DNA of 64,000 nucleotides from Paraburkholderia caffeinitolerans (GCF_902859945.1 NZ_CADIKL010000040.1:1-64000), one strand, 5' to 3'. Positions 52,251 to 61,829 are shown, counted from the stretch's first letter. Notes: generated by a model from the letters alone, not told the origin. Program-made: numbers and translations.

Positions 52251-53378
52251 TTACGGGCTCACCGACGAGACCGACGAACCGGTGCCACCCCGGCTCAGGG
52301 TGAAGCTCTGCTTGTACTCGCCGCGCTTGATGCTGTGGCTGACGCTCTTGACGTAATACTTGCCGTCGTAATAATTGCCGGCGCCGCGTACCGCGGCGAG
52401 CTGGCGAGCCTTGAAAACGTGGCCGAAGCGCAGCACGTCGAGCGACCCGTTGGCGCTGATGGCATCAACGGTCTGGAATTGCGAGGCCAGACCGGCGAGC
52501 GCGGCGCCGGCGGGGCTTTCGTTGGCCACCGGTTTCAACTGGACGCTGCGCAGCGGCGTCGGCGCATGGGCGGCGAGCGGCGCCTTCAGCAGGTCGATGT
52601 TGGGCACCGGGATGGGGATAGGTATCTTGGTGATGGGCTCGATGATGGTGACCAGGTACTGGGTCGCCAGGGTGCCGTCGTAGGAAAAGCTGATCGAATC
52701 CAGATTGGTGCTGGCGTCCAGATTGATCGACAGCGCGGGCTGGGGACCGCCGAACAGCTTGCTCAGGTCGGGTCCCCAGTACGCCAGGCTCTTGCCGGGA
52801 GTCGGCCCCGGGTCCAGGTAAAAAACGGCGCCGTCGTTTTTCGCGAGAGTCGTGACGAAACGGTAATCGGAGCCCTGCTGCTTGATGAAGCGCTCGAGGG
52901 GATTCTCGAAAGTGGGGATGCTCGCCGGCAACGCGAGTGGCGTGACGCCGAGGACGGCGTACTTGGCGAGAATCGCCTCGACGATGACGAAGTTGGGCAG
53001 CGCCGGGTAGGGGATGCCGGTCAGGTCGATGAAATCCATGAGCGCCGTAAGATCGAGGCCGGTGATCGACAAGGTCGATTTGCCGGCGGCGCTGCTGGGA
53101 GCCAGGTCCTGTCGGGTGATGATGCCGTCCATCAACACTTCGGTCGCGCCGTTCACGGTGACGGCAATGACGACCCGCTGGCGCGGATCGAACTTGCCCG
53201 CGTCGTGCATCTGGCGCACCAGAGAATTCTTGCCGAGGCTGAACTTCAGCTGGAACCCGGCCTGGGCGCCCACGGTGGAACTGACCGAGACCTCCTGCAG
53301 CGCCTCGATCACGGGCTCGGGGACCGGGCTCGCGTTGAACCCGCCCATCATGAGGGTGAGGTAAAAGCCCCGGTTCAC
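52251..53378 (-). CDS. gpD/gp27-like hub protein
   Basis: 375 residues from a GTG at 53378, which has GGGAG at 7 nt upstream and overlaps the LysM-gene stop. Motifs include QGSDYRFVTTLAKNDGAVFYLDPGP, usual for gpD/VgrG hub domains, plus a C-terminal KYYVKSVSHSIKRGEYKQSF. It forms the trimeric hub that carries the gpV-like spike. Splitting of gpD and gpV into two genes is common in eCIS and phage P2, unlike fused T6SS VgrG. No effector extension is visible. Confidence 0.8.
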   Translation of the reverse strand: MNRGFYLTLMMGGFNASPVPEPVIEALQEVSVSSTVGAQAGFQLKFSLGKNSLVRQMHDAGKFDPRQRVVIAVTVNGATEVLMDGIITRQDLAPSSAAGKSTLSITGLDLTALMDFIDLTGIPYPALPNFVIVEAILAKYAVLGVTPLALPASIPTFENPLERFIKQQGSDYRFVTTLAKNDGAVFYLDPGPTPGKSLAYWGPDLSKLFGGPQPALSINLDASTNLDSISFSYDGTLATQYLVTIIEPITKIPIPIPVPNIDLLKAPLAAHAPTPLRSVQLKPVANESPAGAALAGLASQFQTVDAISANGSLDVLRFGHVFKARQLAAVRGAGNYYDGKYYVKSVSHSIKRGEYKQSFTLSRGGTGSSVSSVSP

Positions 53379-53752
53379 ATCGAGCTCCCGGTGACGCCTT
53401 CGGGCAGCGTGATGTCCAACGTTGCGCCCGGGGTCGCCGTCAGGTCGTCGGGGCGCATTGCCCGGTTGGCATCGCACAGACGCCAGAACAGCGTCGCATC
53501 GCCGAGGTATTGCCCGGCGATGCGATCGAGCCGATCGTCCTGGACGACGGTGTGCTCCTGGATGACCTGGAAGCGTTCGGGCGGCGGAACGAAGCGGCGC
53601 AGCAGGTAGACGATGGGCTTTTCGCAGCCCGGTGGCGACAGCGTCGAAGTCGGCAGTCCGAAATAACGGCTGTTGGGCGCGAACAGATTGTTCTGCAGCG
53701 AAGTCTGCGCCAGCAGTGCCGCCACCGGGTCGTTGAAGAGGGGATCGCTCAT
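53375..53752 (-). CDS. LysM-like baseplate hub adaptor (gp53-like)
   Basis: 125 residues, with a LysM-type core in the second half: HTVVQDDRLDRIAGQYLGDATLFWRLCDANR. In eCIS such small LysM proteins connect tube initiator and hub. Its stop overlaps the GTG start of the gpD-like gene, and its start overlaps the stop of the CIS-tube gene. Together these two small proteins correspond to the single Afp7-type protein, here split. Confidence 0.72.
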   Translation of the reverse strand: MSDPLFNDPVAALLAQTSLQNNLFAPNSRYFGLPTSTLSPPGCEKPIVYLLRRFVPPPERFQVIQEHTVVQDDRLDRIAGQYLGDATLFWRLCDANRAMRPDDLTATPGATLDITLPEGVTGSSM

Positions 53753-54405
53753 GATATTCCGCTGATGCCGAGTGCGCTAAAGGTGCCGCCCTGGAACTTG
53801 CCCGCGAGGTTTTCCTTCTGCCTCTGGTAGGCCATGTAAAGGCTGCCGCTCTTGTCAGAAAATTCGAGGTCGTCGATGGTGAGCACCCGAAGGCCCAGGC
53901 TGACCTTGGCCCGCAGCGGATTCAACGCCGGGTCGAAGGCTTCCTCGGTGATCGAGAGCTCGGTGATGCGCACCGGCGCGATCCGGCTCGCGCTCCACAC
54001 GAACAGGGTGAATGGCGCAAGCATGGGCATGATCTCGAGCACGCCCTGCTGCGCCAGGTTGAAATTGTTCTGGAGCGTGCTGCTCGCCGGATAGACGATG
54101 GTTTCAAGGGCGGCAAGCTGGGGCGCGATGCCGAACTGCAGGGTCGTCGCATCCCCCGCCTCCAGTTGGTCGGTGGCGTCGATCTCGGCGTCGAGCTTGA
54201 TCGTCTCCACCGGCGGGCCGGTGAGCCGCAGCGCCTCGGACCGGTCGCCGCCTTCCTCGGCGCCCTTGATCTTGAGCGTGCGGCTCAACGTGTCCGGGTT
54301 GTACTGGAGAACGATGATGCCGTTGGGCAACAACGTGAACTGGTCTGGATCGAGCAGGACAATGCCGCCCTTCAGCACGCGGGGGGAACCGGGAAAGGCG
54401 CTCAT
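53749..54405 (-). CDS. CIS tube initiator protein (Afp7 N-terminal type)
   Basis: 218 residues. LPNGIIVLQYNPDTLSRTLKI near residue 27 is typical of the contractile-injection-system tube N-terminal domain, and FDPALNPLRAKVSLGLRVLT near 175 is a second marker. It should seat the tube on the hub. The ATG at 54405 overlaps the stop of the DUF4157 gene. Confidence 0.75.
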   Translation of the reverse strand: MSAFPGSPRVLKGGIVLLDPDQFTLLPNGIIVLQYNPDTLSRTLKIKGAEEGGDRSEALRLTGPPVETIKLDAEIDATDQLEAGDATTLQFGIAPQLAALETIVYPASSTLQNNFNLAQQGVLEIMPMLAPFTLFVWSASRIAPVRITELSITEEAFDPALNPLRAKVSLGLRVLTIDDLEFSDKSGSLYMAYQRQKENLAGKFQGGTFSALGISGIS

Positions 54406-56051
54406 TTTTTCTTCTTCTTCCCTGGGGAGTCGACGCCGGCACCGACGGCATTGGGCAGATCCACGTTCACCAGGGCGTCGTTCCCATCCGGCTTGCCGCT
54501 GCCCTGGGTGATGGTTCCAACCCCCACTTTCAGGGTCTTGGCCTCGACTGCCGGCGCAGTGGCCGCATTGGCCGAGAAGTTCACCGCGGCGCGGAAGCGC
54601 TGGACGGTGTAGTTTTCGTTGAACTTGGGGCCACCGCCGCCAAAAAAGCCGCTTTCCTGCATCATCTTCCGCGGCGGCGTGTTGCTTCCTCCAATCAGCA
54701 TCCTGACGCTTGCGCTGCCGTCGTCCGCGTGGGCACCCGGGCGCGCCTTGAAGGTGATCGCGGTATTGGCTTCCATCGTGCCGCCCAGGTAGCCGACGGC
54801 GTCGCCCGGTTCGGTGCCGCCGTCCTTGATGTCTTTGCCGGCGGTGCGCAGGGTCATGTAGAAGCTCGCCTGGTTGTCTTTTCCCTGGCTGACGGTGAGC
54901 AGGCGCCACGTTTGCGTCTGGTCCTTGTCGTCCAGGGGCTTGAACAGCTTGGCTTCCGATGTCCTCGTTTTTTCGGCAGGAGTCGTCTTGGTCGTGCCGC
55001 CCCGGCTGGTAATCTTTTTGGCACTGGCGCCCTCGCCTTGGGTCCGCTCGACGTCGGTGCCGGTCGAAGTCGCTACATCCTGGCCTTTCGTCGTCTCGGT
55101 TTCGGTCGTTTTCGTGACCGACTCCGGATCAGCGTTCAGTTGAAGTTCGTCCTTTGACGGATCCTTGAACTTGTCGACGCCCTTGATTTCCGGGATGTCC
55201 GCGTCGGTGACCGAGATGCCGCCGGTAGTCGGCTCGGCGACCGGGGGGTCTTCTGCAGCCTGCGCGGAGCGTTCGGCGAAGTTCGCCGAGCGGATCGCGG
55301 CAAAGGCCCCGAGGACGCCGGTGATCGCGCCGATTCCTCCGTAGATGCCGCCAGTGATGGCGCTGGCCTTGGCGGCAGTTGCGCTCTCCTGCGAGGCACT
55401 TGCGCTCTGCTGCGCGGCAGCGGTCTGCAGAGGCGAATCCTGGTCGCTCCGCTGGATCTGATGAGGTGCGGAACTCTGGCGGAGGGTTTCCAGACCGCTC
55501 ACGTTTTGCGTTTCGAATGAACGACCGGAAGCGGGCAAGGAGGTTGCGCTTTCGCGGGCGTTGCGCTCGTATGCATCGCCCGGATCGCTGACGTCGAAAC
55601 CGCCGCCGATGGGCGTTCCCGCCACCGGCCCCTGGGACTGCTGAACGACGTGAGTCAGCTCGTGGGCCATGAGGCGGTCGCCGGCGACGGAACCCGGCGA
55701 GGGCTGGCCGCTGGCGAAGACGACGTGCGAACCTGCCGTGTAGGCATGGGCGCCGACGGCGCGGGCGGATTCGGCGGCGCGATCGTCGGCATGGACCCGT
55801 ACCTGACTGAAGTCGTAGCCGAACCTGGGCTCCATCGTTTCCCGGGTTGCTGAATCGAGTGGCGTACCCGGCGACTCGACGACGGAGCGCACCTGGTCCG
55901 GCGCGTCAGCCTCGATCGCCGGGCCGGCGGCATCGCGCTGAATGCAGACGTGGCGGCCAAAGGGCGGCGAACGTTCGAACAGCCCGGTGCTTCCCCGGTT
56001 CGGCGCTGCCTGGCCTTGAGACCTGCTAAGCGATGTGCCCTGTTTGCTCAT
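54402..56051 (-). CDS. DUF4157 protein, candidate eCIS cargo or processing protease
   Basis: 549 residues with three parts. (1) A DUF4157 domain (about 62-139) with a zinc-protease-like HELTHVVQQ motif at 130-138, common in eCIS-linked proteins. (2) A Gly-rich hydrophobic segment (231-253, AITGGIYGGIGAITGVLGAF) that could insert in membranes. (3) A Ser/Thr/Lys-rich linker and a C-terminal beta-rich region (370-535) I do not recognise, ending in five lysines. The mosaic, with a leader-like N-terminus and a variable tail, fits a toxin packed in the tube. The gene lies between the ATPase pair and the tube initiator, all overlapping. Confidence 0.72.
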   Translation of the reverse strand: MSKQGTSLSRSQGQAAPNRGSTGLFERSPPFGRHVCIQRDAAGPAIEADAPDQVRSVVESPGTPLDSATRETMEPRFGYDFSQVRVHADDRAAESARAVGAHAYTAGSHVVFASGQPSPGSVAGDRLMAHELTHVVQQSQGPVAGTPIGGGFDVSDPGDAYERNARESATSLPASGRSFETQNVSGLETLRQSSAPHQIQRSDQDSPLQTAAAQQSASASQESATAAKASAITGGIYGGIGAITGVLGAFAAIRSANFAERSAQAAEDPPVAEPTTGGISVTDADIPEIKGVDKFKDPSKDELQLNADPESVTKTTETETTKGQDVATSTGTDVERTQGEGASAKKITSRGGTTKTTPAEKTRTSEAKLFKPLDDKDQTQTWRLLTVSQGKDNQASFYMTLRTAGKDIKDGGTEPGDAVGYLGGTMEANTAITFKARPGAHADDGSASVRMLIGGSNTPPRKMMQESGFFGGGGPKFNENYTVQRFRAAVNFSANAATAPAVEAKTLKVGVGTITQGSGKPDGNDALVNVDLPNAVGAGVDSPGKKKKK

Positions 56052-56353
56052 GGCATTTTTCCTTTCTTTACCGCGCCGGCACCCGCAAGCGCGCCGTGCA
56101 CTGAGTGGGCGATGGCCTGACCCATGCCGTGGCCGGTGGCCGGTCTGTCGCTGGCAGCTTGCAGCGGCGGCGCGTCGATCCTGGCAAGACGCCTGCCCGC
56201 CGCCAGTTCGGGGCCAAGACCGGACCGCGCCAGGAGCTTCGCCAGTTCAGACTCGACTGCGCTGCGCAGCCGCGCCGTCTCCAGTCCCGACGAGCCTGAC
56301 GGCAGCGGCACGCCATCGAGCACCAGACGGTCGATATGGACGCGGATCTTCAT
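56048..56353 (-). CDS. Small conserved eCIS protein
   Basis: 101 residues: MKIRVHIDRLVLDGVPLPSG, then an Ala/Leu-rich helix (AVESELAKLLARSGLGPEL) and a Gly/His-rich basic tail. It overlaps both neighbours by ATGA. Short proteins like this often lie between the ATPase and DUF4157 genes of eCIS loci. No function is known to me; a chaperone for the cargo is possible. Confidence 0.6.
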   Translation of the reverse strand: MKIRVHIDRLVLDGVPLPSGSSGLETARLRSAVESELAKLLARSGLGPELAAGRRLARIDAPPLQAASDRPATGHGMGQAIAHSVHGALAGAGAVKKGKMP

Positions 56354-58515
56354 GCTGCCCCCAGCTTTCCCTGGCGCCGGAATTCAAGCTCGTTCACCGT
56401 CCGGCCCAGTTTCTTCAGTTCGGTGCGGGATGCGTCCAGCACCAGCGCCTGGGTCACCGGCGTTCCCGCGCGGGCGGCGGCGAAGGCGGCGTTGAGCGCA
56501 ATACTGTGGATGTTGCCGCCGGTGAGGTTCAACTGAGCCAGGGCATCGAAATCGAGTCCGGAGGTCGGCGCCCTGGGCGGGAAAACCTTCTCCCACATGG
56601 ATTTGCGTTCGGCATATGCCGGGAACGGGAAGGTGACGATGAATCTCAGGCGGCGCAGGAAGGCCTGGTCGAGGGCGCTTTTCAGGTTGGTCGCCAGGAT
56701 GGCGAGGCCCCGGTAGGCCTCCATGCGCTGCAGCAGGTAGTTGATTTCGATATTGGCGTAGCGGTCGTGGCTGTCCTTGACTTCGCTGCGCTTGCCGAAC
56801 AGGGCGTCGGCTTCATCGAAAAACAGGATGGCGCCGCCGTCCTCCGCCGCGTCGAACAGCCGGCGCAAGTTCTTTTCCGTCTCGCCGATGTACTTGCTTA
56901 CCACTGCCGACAGGTCGATGCGGTAGAGGTTGAGTCGCAGTTCGCTGGCGATGACTTCGGCGGCCATGGTCTTGCCGGTTCCCGACTCGCCAGCAAAAAG
57001 CGCGCTGATTCCCAGCCCGCGACTCATGCGTTCGGCAAATCCCCAACTGCGATAGACCTGGCTGCGCGAGTCCACCTGACCTGCGATCTGGTGCAACAGC
57101 GACGATTCCGCAGCGGGCAGCACAAGGTCATCCCAGCCCGCCTTGGGGGTGAGCCGCTGGGCAAGCTGGTCGAGCCGCGGCCGGGTCACTTCGAGGCAGG
57201 CGTCCCACAGCCGCTCTGCCGGCGCTGCACCGCCTGCCGCGTCGTCCACGGCGACCGTTTTGGCGATGCGACGGATGTCTTCGACGCCGAGCTTGAACTG
57301 TGACGCGAGCTGGGCGGCGATCGCGGGTGGCGGCGAGCCGTTCTGTCCCAGCACCGGGCCGAGAACGGCGTTCCACAGTGCTTCCTGTTCGTCGGTGTCG
57401 GGTTTGTCGACATCGACTACAAAGGAGTCGCGCGCGGCCAGCGGAACGGGTTCGGCCGCGTCGACGAATGAGATGCCGCCGATTGCCGACAACAGCCGCC
57501 CCAATTCAGCCGGCGTCCGGGGGCCGGTTTCAGCCCGGGGCGCGTCGACATAAAGCGCCAGAGGCAGCATCACGCTTTCCCTCTGCCAGAGGCGCTGCAG
57601 GGTTTCCAGTTCGCGTGCGTCTGCCGGAATGGCCTCCGCCGGCAGCCGATAGAGATGGACACCCAGCCGGCGCGCCACCAGCGCCGCAATGAACGCTTTG
57701 CTGGCGCTGTCGTAGCCGGCAAGCTGCACCAGCGGGACCATCCCGGCCGGTGCCGCCTGCTGCAGTCTATGAACGATGGTGTCCACCTGTACGACATACG
57801 AAGGCGGCAGGTCGCCGTCATCGGCTGCGGGGACCGCGCTCACCAGCATGGCGAGCCGGTCGTCCAGGTAATCCATGCCCTGGATGAATTGGACGATGCG
57901 CTCGTCGGCCCGGATCGGGCTGACCGACAGCGGCTGGCTGCGGGACTGGTGGATCTCGATCAGACGCCAGTAGCGCAGGGAGTTTTGCGGAGACAGGGCG
58001 TCCCAGGCGGCATCGTCGAACAGGGCCAGGGCGAGCGCGAAAGTCGGGTAGGCGTGCCCCGTGTGGCCCTGAGCAAGCTCACAAAGGCCGGCGATGTCCG
58101 GGTCCAGTTCCATCGCTGTGCAGAGCAGCAGGATTTCCCGTTCGAACTGGGAGAGCTCGAGCAGTGCCGACAACCGCATCAGGATCGGCGCGGGGTTGGT
58201 CTGGGCGGCGGCAGCGGCGTATTCCGCCGCGGCGCGCGCCAAGACGTCGTCGCTGCTTGGCGCCGGCAGGGGCGGCGGCGCTTGGGTGGCGGGCGTTTCC
58301 GGCGCCACGGCCGAGGAGGAGCGCCTTTGCCACCAGTGAGCGGGCTCGGTTCCGGTGGCCGGGGGCGGCGCAGGCACGCTTGGCGCCGCAACTTCCGTCG
58401 ATCCACCTGGTTGCTGGCGAGCGTGGCGTTCGAGCCTGATCTTTAGCCAGGCGAGCGCCGCAGCCAGGTAGCGCGAATTCACTTCCTGCCAGGTGGGGGC
58501 GGTGGCGGTGTTCAT
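56350..58515 (-). CDS. AAA+ ATPase of the eCIS (Afp15-like)
   Basis: 721 residues from the ATG at 58515, which overlaps the DUF4255 stop. The N-terminal ~470 residues are helical with an Ala/Pro-rich stretch. The C-terminal AAA module has Walker A GESGTGKT (about 509-516), Walker B ILFFDEADALFGKRSEVKDS (about 562-581) and an Arg finger in FLRRLRFIVTFPFPAYAERK. ATPases of this kind help load cargo or assemble the particle. It is expected in every Afp-like cluster. Confidence 0.85.
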   Translation of the reverse strand: MNTATAPTWQEVNSRYLAAALAWLKIRLERHARQQPGGSTEVAAPSVPAPPPATGTEPAHWWQRRSSSAVAPETPATQAPPPLPAPSSDDVLARAAAEYAAAAAQTNPAPILMRLSALLELSQFEREILLLCTAMELDPDIAGLCELAQGHTGHAYPTFALALALFDDAAWDALSPQNSLRYWRLIEIHQSRSQPLSVSPIRADERIVQFIQGMDYLDDRLAMLVSAVPAADDGDLPPSYVVQVDTIVHRLQQAAPAGMVPLVQLAGYDSASKAFIAALVARRLGVHLYRLPAEAIPADARELETLQRLWQRESVMLPLALYVDAPRAETGPRTPAELGRLLSAIGGISFVDAAEPVPLAARDSFVVDVDKPDTDEQEALWNAVLGPVLGQNGSPPPAIAAQLASQFKLGVEDIRRIAKTVAVDDAAGGAAPAERLWDACLEVTRPRLDQLAQRLTPKAGWDDLVLPAAESSLLHQIAGQVDSRSQVYRSWGFAERMSRGLGISALFAGESGTGKTMAAEVIASELRLNLYRIDLSAVVSKYIGETEKNLRRLFDAAEDGGAILFFDEADALFGKRSEVKDSHDRYANIEINYLLQRMEAYRGLAILATNLKSALDQAFLRRLRFIVTFPFPAYAERKSMWEKVFPPRAPTSGLDFDALAQLNLTGGNIHSIALNAAFAAARAGTPVTQALVLDASRTELKKLGRTVNELEFRRQGKLGAA

Positions 58516-59732
58516 GTGATCGTTACCTGTTGCGTCGTATCGAACACCGGAGGCGACACCGAGTTGTCCACGAGCAGGCTGTCCACGCCATCCACCCGCA
58601 GCCGCACGAAATAGCTGCCGGCCGCGAGCGTTACGGTGGCAGTGAGGCTGGCAGTCGCTGCCGCGACGTCGGCCAGCGCCACGTCCTGGTCGGAGACGAG
58701 GAAAGAGGCGTGCTGGCCGGGCCACAGCCACGGGCTGCACGAAATGGCAAAGGCGACGCTGCCGGCAGGGGCGCTCTTGGGTGTGACGACGATGGCAGGC
58801 GCAAGGGAAAACGACAGGGCGTTGGTCGTGCGCCGGAAGCTCTCGCCGGGGCGCTGGACGGCGAAGGCAATCGAATACGTTCCCGCGGGCCAGGCGGCAG
58901 GCTGGCCGGGGGGAATCTGTACCTTGGCCTGGGTCGAGGTGGAACCCGGCTGGGGCGCAACTTCGACGGGCTGGGACCAGAGCGGGTGGTCAAAAATGAC
59001 GCCGAGGAGGGTGCCGTCGAGGAGCGCCCCCGTTAGCGTCAGCAGGTCGCCCAGGCGCGCGCTTGCCTGCTGGCCCGGCGGCTGGATCTGAGACAGGGTC
59101 GGGAAGGGCGGCAGCAGATTGCCTTGGGAAACGGGGCCTTTGTCCTGGGGACCCCGGGTCAGCACCGGCAAGGGCGTCTTCACCGGCTGGGTGCTGTCGA
59201 TCAGCGCCACCGAAATCTCGTAGCCCACCGACAACCGGTACTGGGTGGCAAATCCAGTCCACAGCTTGGATATCTGCTCGATATCGAGGGGCTGCAGGGT
59301 GATGCGCACCCGCTCCACCTGCCGTTCCAGGTCGCTGCCGGGAAAGGCGAGGCGGATTTCGTCGGGACCCAGCAGTGCATGGTCGTAGAGCAGGCTCATC
59401 GCCCGGCCCATCAGGTGGTGGTCGAAGGGCTGGCTGGTGTCGTTTTCACGGCCAAAGACGGTGACGAGGTAGTGAAGGTTGATCGCCAGCGGCGGCACCC
59501 CCGTCTCGCCGGGTTTCACCAGACCCGGCACGTCCATGTTGCGCCAGGCCGCATTGGGCAGGATCTGGTAAAGGAAAAGATTGAGCTGGTTGCTGGTGAT
59601 CGTTCCCCGCGCCTTGTCCGGCGGCAGCCCGGTGATGGCGGTATCCGACAGATCCGGGTCGGCGTGGATGCCGTTGCCCAGAATCGCCTCCAGGGTCGCA
59701 GTCGTTGCCGCGATGGCGAGGGCATTGCTCAT
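58512..59732 (-). CDS. DUF4255 protein, tube/sheath terminator (Afp16-like)
   Basis: 406 residues. The N-terminal ~180 residues carry the DUF4255 markers (NLFLYQILPNAAWRN, LAINLHYLVTVFG). Beta-rich repeats follow (PAGTYSIAFAVQRPGESFRR, LAAGSYFVRLRVDGVDSL), which look like Ig-like domains. Afp16-type proteins cap the distal end and help set tail length. Its ATG overlaps the linker-protein stop. Confidence 0.82.
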   Translation of the reverse strand: MSNALAIAATTATLEAILGNGIHADPDLSDTAITGLPPDKARGTITSNQLNLFLYQILPNAAWRNMDVPGLVKPGETGVPPLAINLHYLVTVFGRENDTSQPFDHHLMGRAMSLLYDHALLGPDEIRLAFPGSDLERQVERVRITLQPLDIEQISKLWTGFATQYRLSVGYEISVALIDSTQPVKTPLPVLTRGPQDKGPVSQGNLLPPFPTLSQIQPPGQQASARLGDLLTLTGALLDGTLLGVIFDHPLWSQPVEVAPQPGSTSTQAKVQIPPGQPAAWPAGTYSIAFAVQRPGESFRRTTNALSFSLAPAIVVTPKSAPAGSVAFAISCSPWLWPGQHASFLVSDQDVALADVAAATASLTATVTLAAGSYFVRLRVDGVDSLLVDNSVSPPVFDTTQQVTIT

Positions 59733-60544
59733 GATCTGCCCGGTCCCGTCGACGCGCTCCGCCGCTGGCGCAGGTACTCGTCAAGCGTCATGACCGCCGG
59801 CCGTGGCGCTTCCTTGCGGCTGGACGACTGGGATTCGGCGCCGCGGATTTCGATCCGGCCGATGCTGACCTCAACCACTGTCTCGCTCGCGGGCACAGAC
59901 TGTTTGGCGCTGCGGTGCGGCGCGCGCTCGTCCTTCGGCTGGCTCCGTTGCCCTGCGACCGAAGCCGCGATCCGGGCCAGGAGTTCGGCAGGCAGTGCCG
60001 GGGCTGTCAGGGTCATCGGCGCAATGGCCAGGCCCTGCGGCGAAGGCGGCTCGCGCAGCGTGTCTGCGACGTTTTTAGGAGCAGTGACGGCATCCAGCGT
60101 GCGCGCGGCGGACGGGGGCACGCTGACCGCGCTTTCAGTCAGGCCGGGTCGCAATGCCGATTTCGGCGGGCGATCCTCGTCGGCAACGCCGGGCTCAAGG
60201 CGACGGGGCGCCAGCAACCGGGGCGGAGCGGCCGGTTCCTGGCGGAACGGGACTGGCGTCTGTGCCTCGACCTGCGCTGGCGGGCGTTGAGCCTCGAAGT
60301 CCTTCTGTGGCCGCTGTGGAATCGCTACGAGTGTGGGTGCCGTGCTCGGGACATCGGAACCTTGGTGCTCCGCCGCGATCCGGGAAGCACGGGCATCGAA
60401 ATCGTCCGCCGGGCCGGAATCGATTGCCGGCAGGCTTGGGGCGGAGGCGGGCAGCGGCTCGAACAGCCCCGGCAGCCTCGGCCGGATTGATTCAGGCGGA
60501 GCCGCCAGGCTGCGTTCCGCCAGCCGGGAGAAGAAGTCGCTCAT
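59729..60544 (-). CDS. Pro/Ala-rich, probably disordered eCIS protein
   Basis: 271 residues. Most of residues 20-230 is Pro-, Ala- and Gln-rich with no fold signature. The C-terminus (VSIGRIEIRGAESQ, MTLDEYLRQRR) is a short conserved-looking motif seen in small proteins encoded beside DUF4255 genes. A flexible structural or assembly role is possible, and it is one of two candidates for the missing length-determining protein. Confidence 0.6.
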   Translation of the reverse strand: MSDFFSRLAERSLAAPPESIRPRLPGLFEPLPASAPSLPAIDSGPADDFDARASRIAAEHQGSDVPSTAPTLVAIPQRPQKDFEAQRPPAQVEAQTPVPFRQEPAAPPRLLAPRRLEPGVADEDRPPKSALRPGLTESAVSVPPSAARTLDAVTAPKNVADTLREPPSPQGLAIAPMTLTAPALPAELLARIAASVAGQRSQPKDERAPHRSAKQSVPASETVVEVSIGRIEIRGAESQSSSRKEAPRPAVMTLDEYLRQRRSASTGPGRS

Positions 60545-60554
60545 GCGTTCCTCC

Positions 60555-61292
60555 TCATGATCCGGCCAACTCGATGTAGGCCTGCCGGCGCGCCGGGCTC
60601 AACTCCAGGATGTCGCGCTCGGACCAGCCGTAGGCGCGGGCAAGAACATGAACTTCCCGCAATATGCGGCAGGCCCAAGCCTCGATTTCGCTCCAGAAAA
60701 AAGGAACGATATCGAACGGTGCCTGCCAGCGATATTCGCAAGTCGGGCAGCCCAGGTCCACACGCATGTCCGCCAGGGGATCGGCCTTTGCCAAGGCTTC
60801 TGCCGCTGCGGCAACGACTTCCGGCGGCAGGCGGTCCGCTCCGACCGGGTCGCCGTTTTTCGAAGCGCTCACCAGGCTGCGAGCGAACAAGTGCGAGCGC
60901 CGAGCCTCGGCGTCGGAATCAAGTGAGAGCGCGGCCATGTCGATGCTGTTCGGCGGACGCAGGCAGAGATCGTAGCCAGCAAACGAAATCCCGATTTCCG
61001 TTTGCGGCGGCTCATTGCGCCACGGCGCAAAGCGCGATGCGGCGTCGAAGGAGAACTCGACCTGCTCGCCGCATTCCGGACACGTTGCGCGGCTGGCAAG
61101 GGTGGCGCCGAAAATCCAGGCGCGCAGGGCAAGCAGACGCGAATCGCGCTCGCCGATGGGCAGCGCTGCCAGGGAATCGGGAGCCGCCTCAGGGCTCGCC
61201 GCAGCAAGCAACACCAAGGCCCGGTCCACCGGACCCCGGGACAGCCCGTCCTCCCACGCGCACAGCAACTCGGCGGCCGACAGGGGGCGCAT
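60555..61292 (-). CDS. T4-type baseplate assembly chaperone with zinc ribbon
   Basis: 245 residues. The helical part starts LLCAWEDGLSRGPVDRALVLL. Two CxxC pairs, C71/C74 (CPECGEQVEF) and C182/C185 (CPTCEYRW), should bind one Zn. This combination is typical of eCIS proteins matched to the T4 baseplate hub chaperone family. It lies between the tube gene and the disordered protein gene. Confidence 0.72.
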   Translation of the reverse strand: MRPLSAAELLCAWEDGLSRGPVDRALVLLAAASPEAAPDSLAALPIGERDSRLLALRAWIFGATLASRATCPECGEQVEFSFDAASRFAPWRNEPPQTEIGISFAGYDLCLRPPNSIDMAALSLDSDAEARRSHLFARSLVSASKNGDPVGADRLPPEVVAAAAEALAKADPLADMRVDLGCPTCEYRWQAPFDIVPFFWSEIEAWACRILREVHVLARAYGWSERDILELSPARRQAYIELAGS

Positions 61293-61298
61293 GGCGGA

Positions 61299-61829
61299 TC
61301 ATCCGGCTGCCGGGTTCGAGAAGCTCGGTTCGGTGGGCTCAGGAACCGACTGGTCCCGCTCCCAACCTTCGTTTTCGAGCTTGAGGTGCTGGATGGCTAC
61401 CGCGTTGGCATTGGCGTCGAGGTCGGGCAGCGCCTGGTACTCGGACACCCAGCAGCGATACACCTTGTACGCCAGCGCCAGTTGCCCCGCCTCGTTGTAG
61501 ACCTCAATGGTGATGTCCTTGCGGAAATCCTGGAGCGAGACTTCAGCGCCGAGGCCGGCACCGATCTGCCAGACCTTGTTGGCCCACTGCTCGAAGGCCA
61601 CGTCATGGGTGACCCCGCGCTCCAGCGTGATGGCGTCGTACTCGGTTCGCCCCGGGGACTTGCGGCTGCTCGACGGATCGCCGCCTTCGCGGTGCTTGAC
61701 CACTTCGGTGGTGCGCTTCAGGAGGCCGACCTTGCTGACTCCGGCGACATAGCGGCCGTCCCAGCGCACGCGGAATTTGAAATTCTTGTACGGGTCGAAG
61801 CGCTGGGTATTTACGGTGAATTGAGCCAT
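61299..61829 (-). CDS. Inner tube protein (gp19/Hcp-like)
   Basis: 176 residues from ATG 61829 (strong GAGGAGG upstream): MAQFTVNTQRFDPYKNFKFR, ERGVTHDVAFEQWANKVWQ, EVYNEAGQLALAYKVYRCWVSEYQ. These are clear gp19-type tube motifs. Stacked hexamers form the channel pushed out on contraction. Only one tube gene is present; many Afp-like clusters have two or three. It starts 10 nt after the sheath gene stop. Confidence 0.9.
   Translation of the reverse strand: MAQFTVNTQRFDPYKNFKFRVRWDGRYVAGVSKVGLLKRTTEVVKHREGGDPSSSRKSPGRTEYDAITLERGVTHDVAFEQWANKVWQIGAGLGAEVSLQDFRKDITIEVYNEAGQLALAYKVYRCWVSEYQALPDLDANANAVAIQHLKLENEGWERDQSVPEPTEPSFSNPAAG

Noticed and set aside
50400..53609. A 1069-codon plus-strand open frame
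   Set aside because: It is antisense to four convincing injection-system genes, has Arg/Gly/Asp-heavy composition typical of shadow frames in GC-rich DNA, and shows no family motif.
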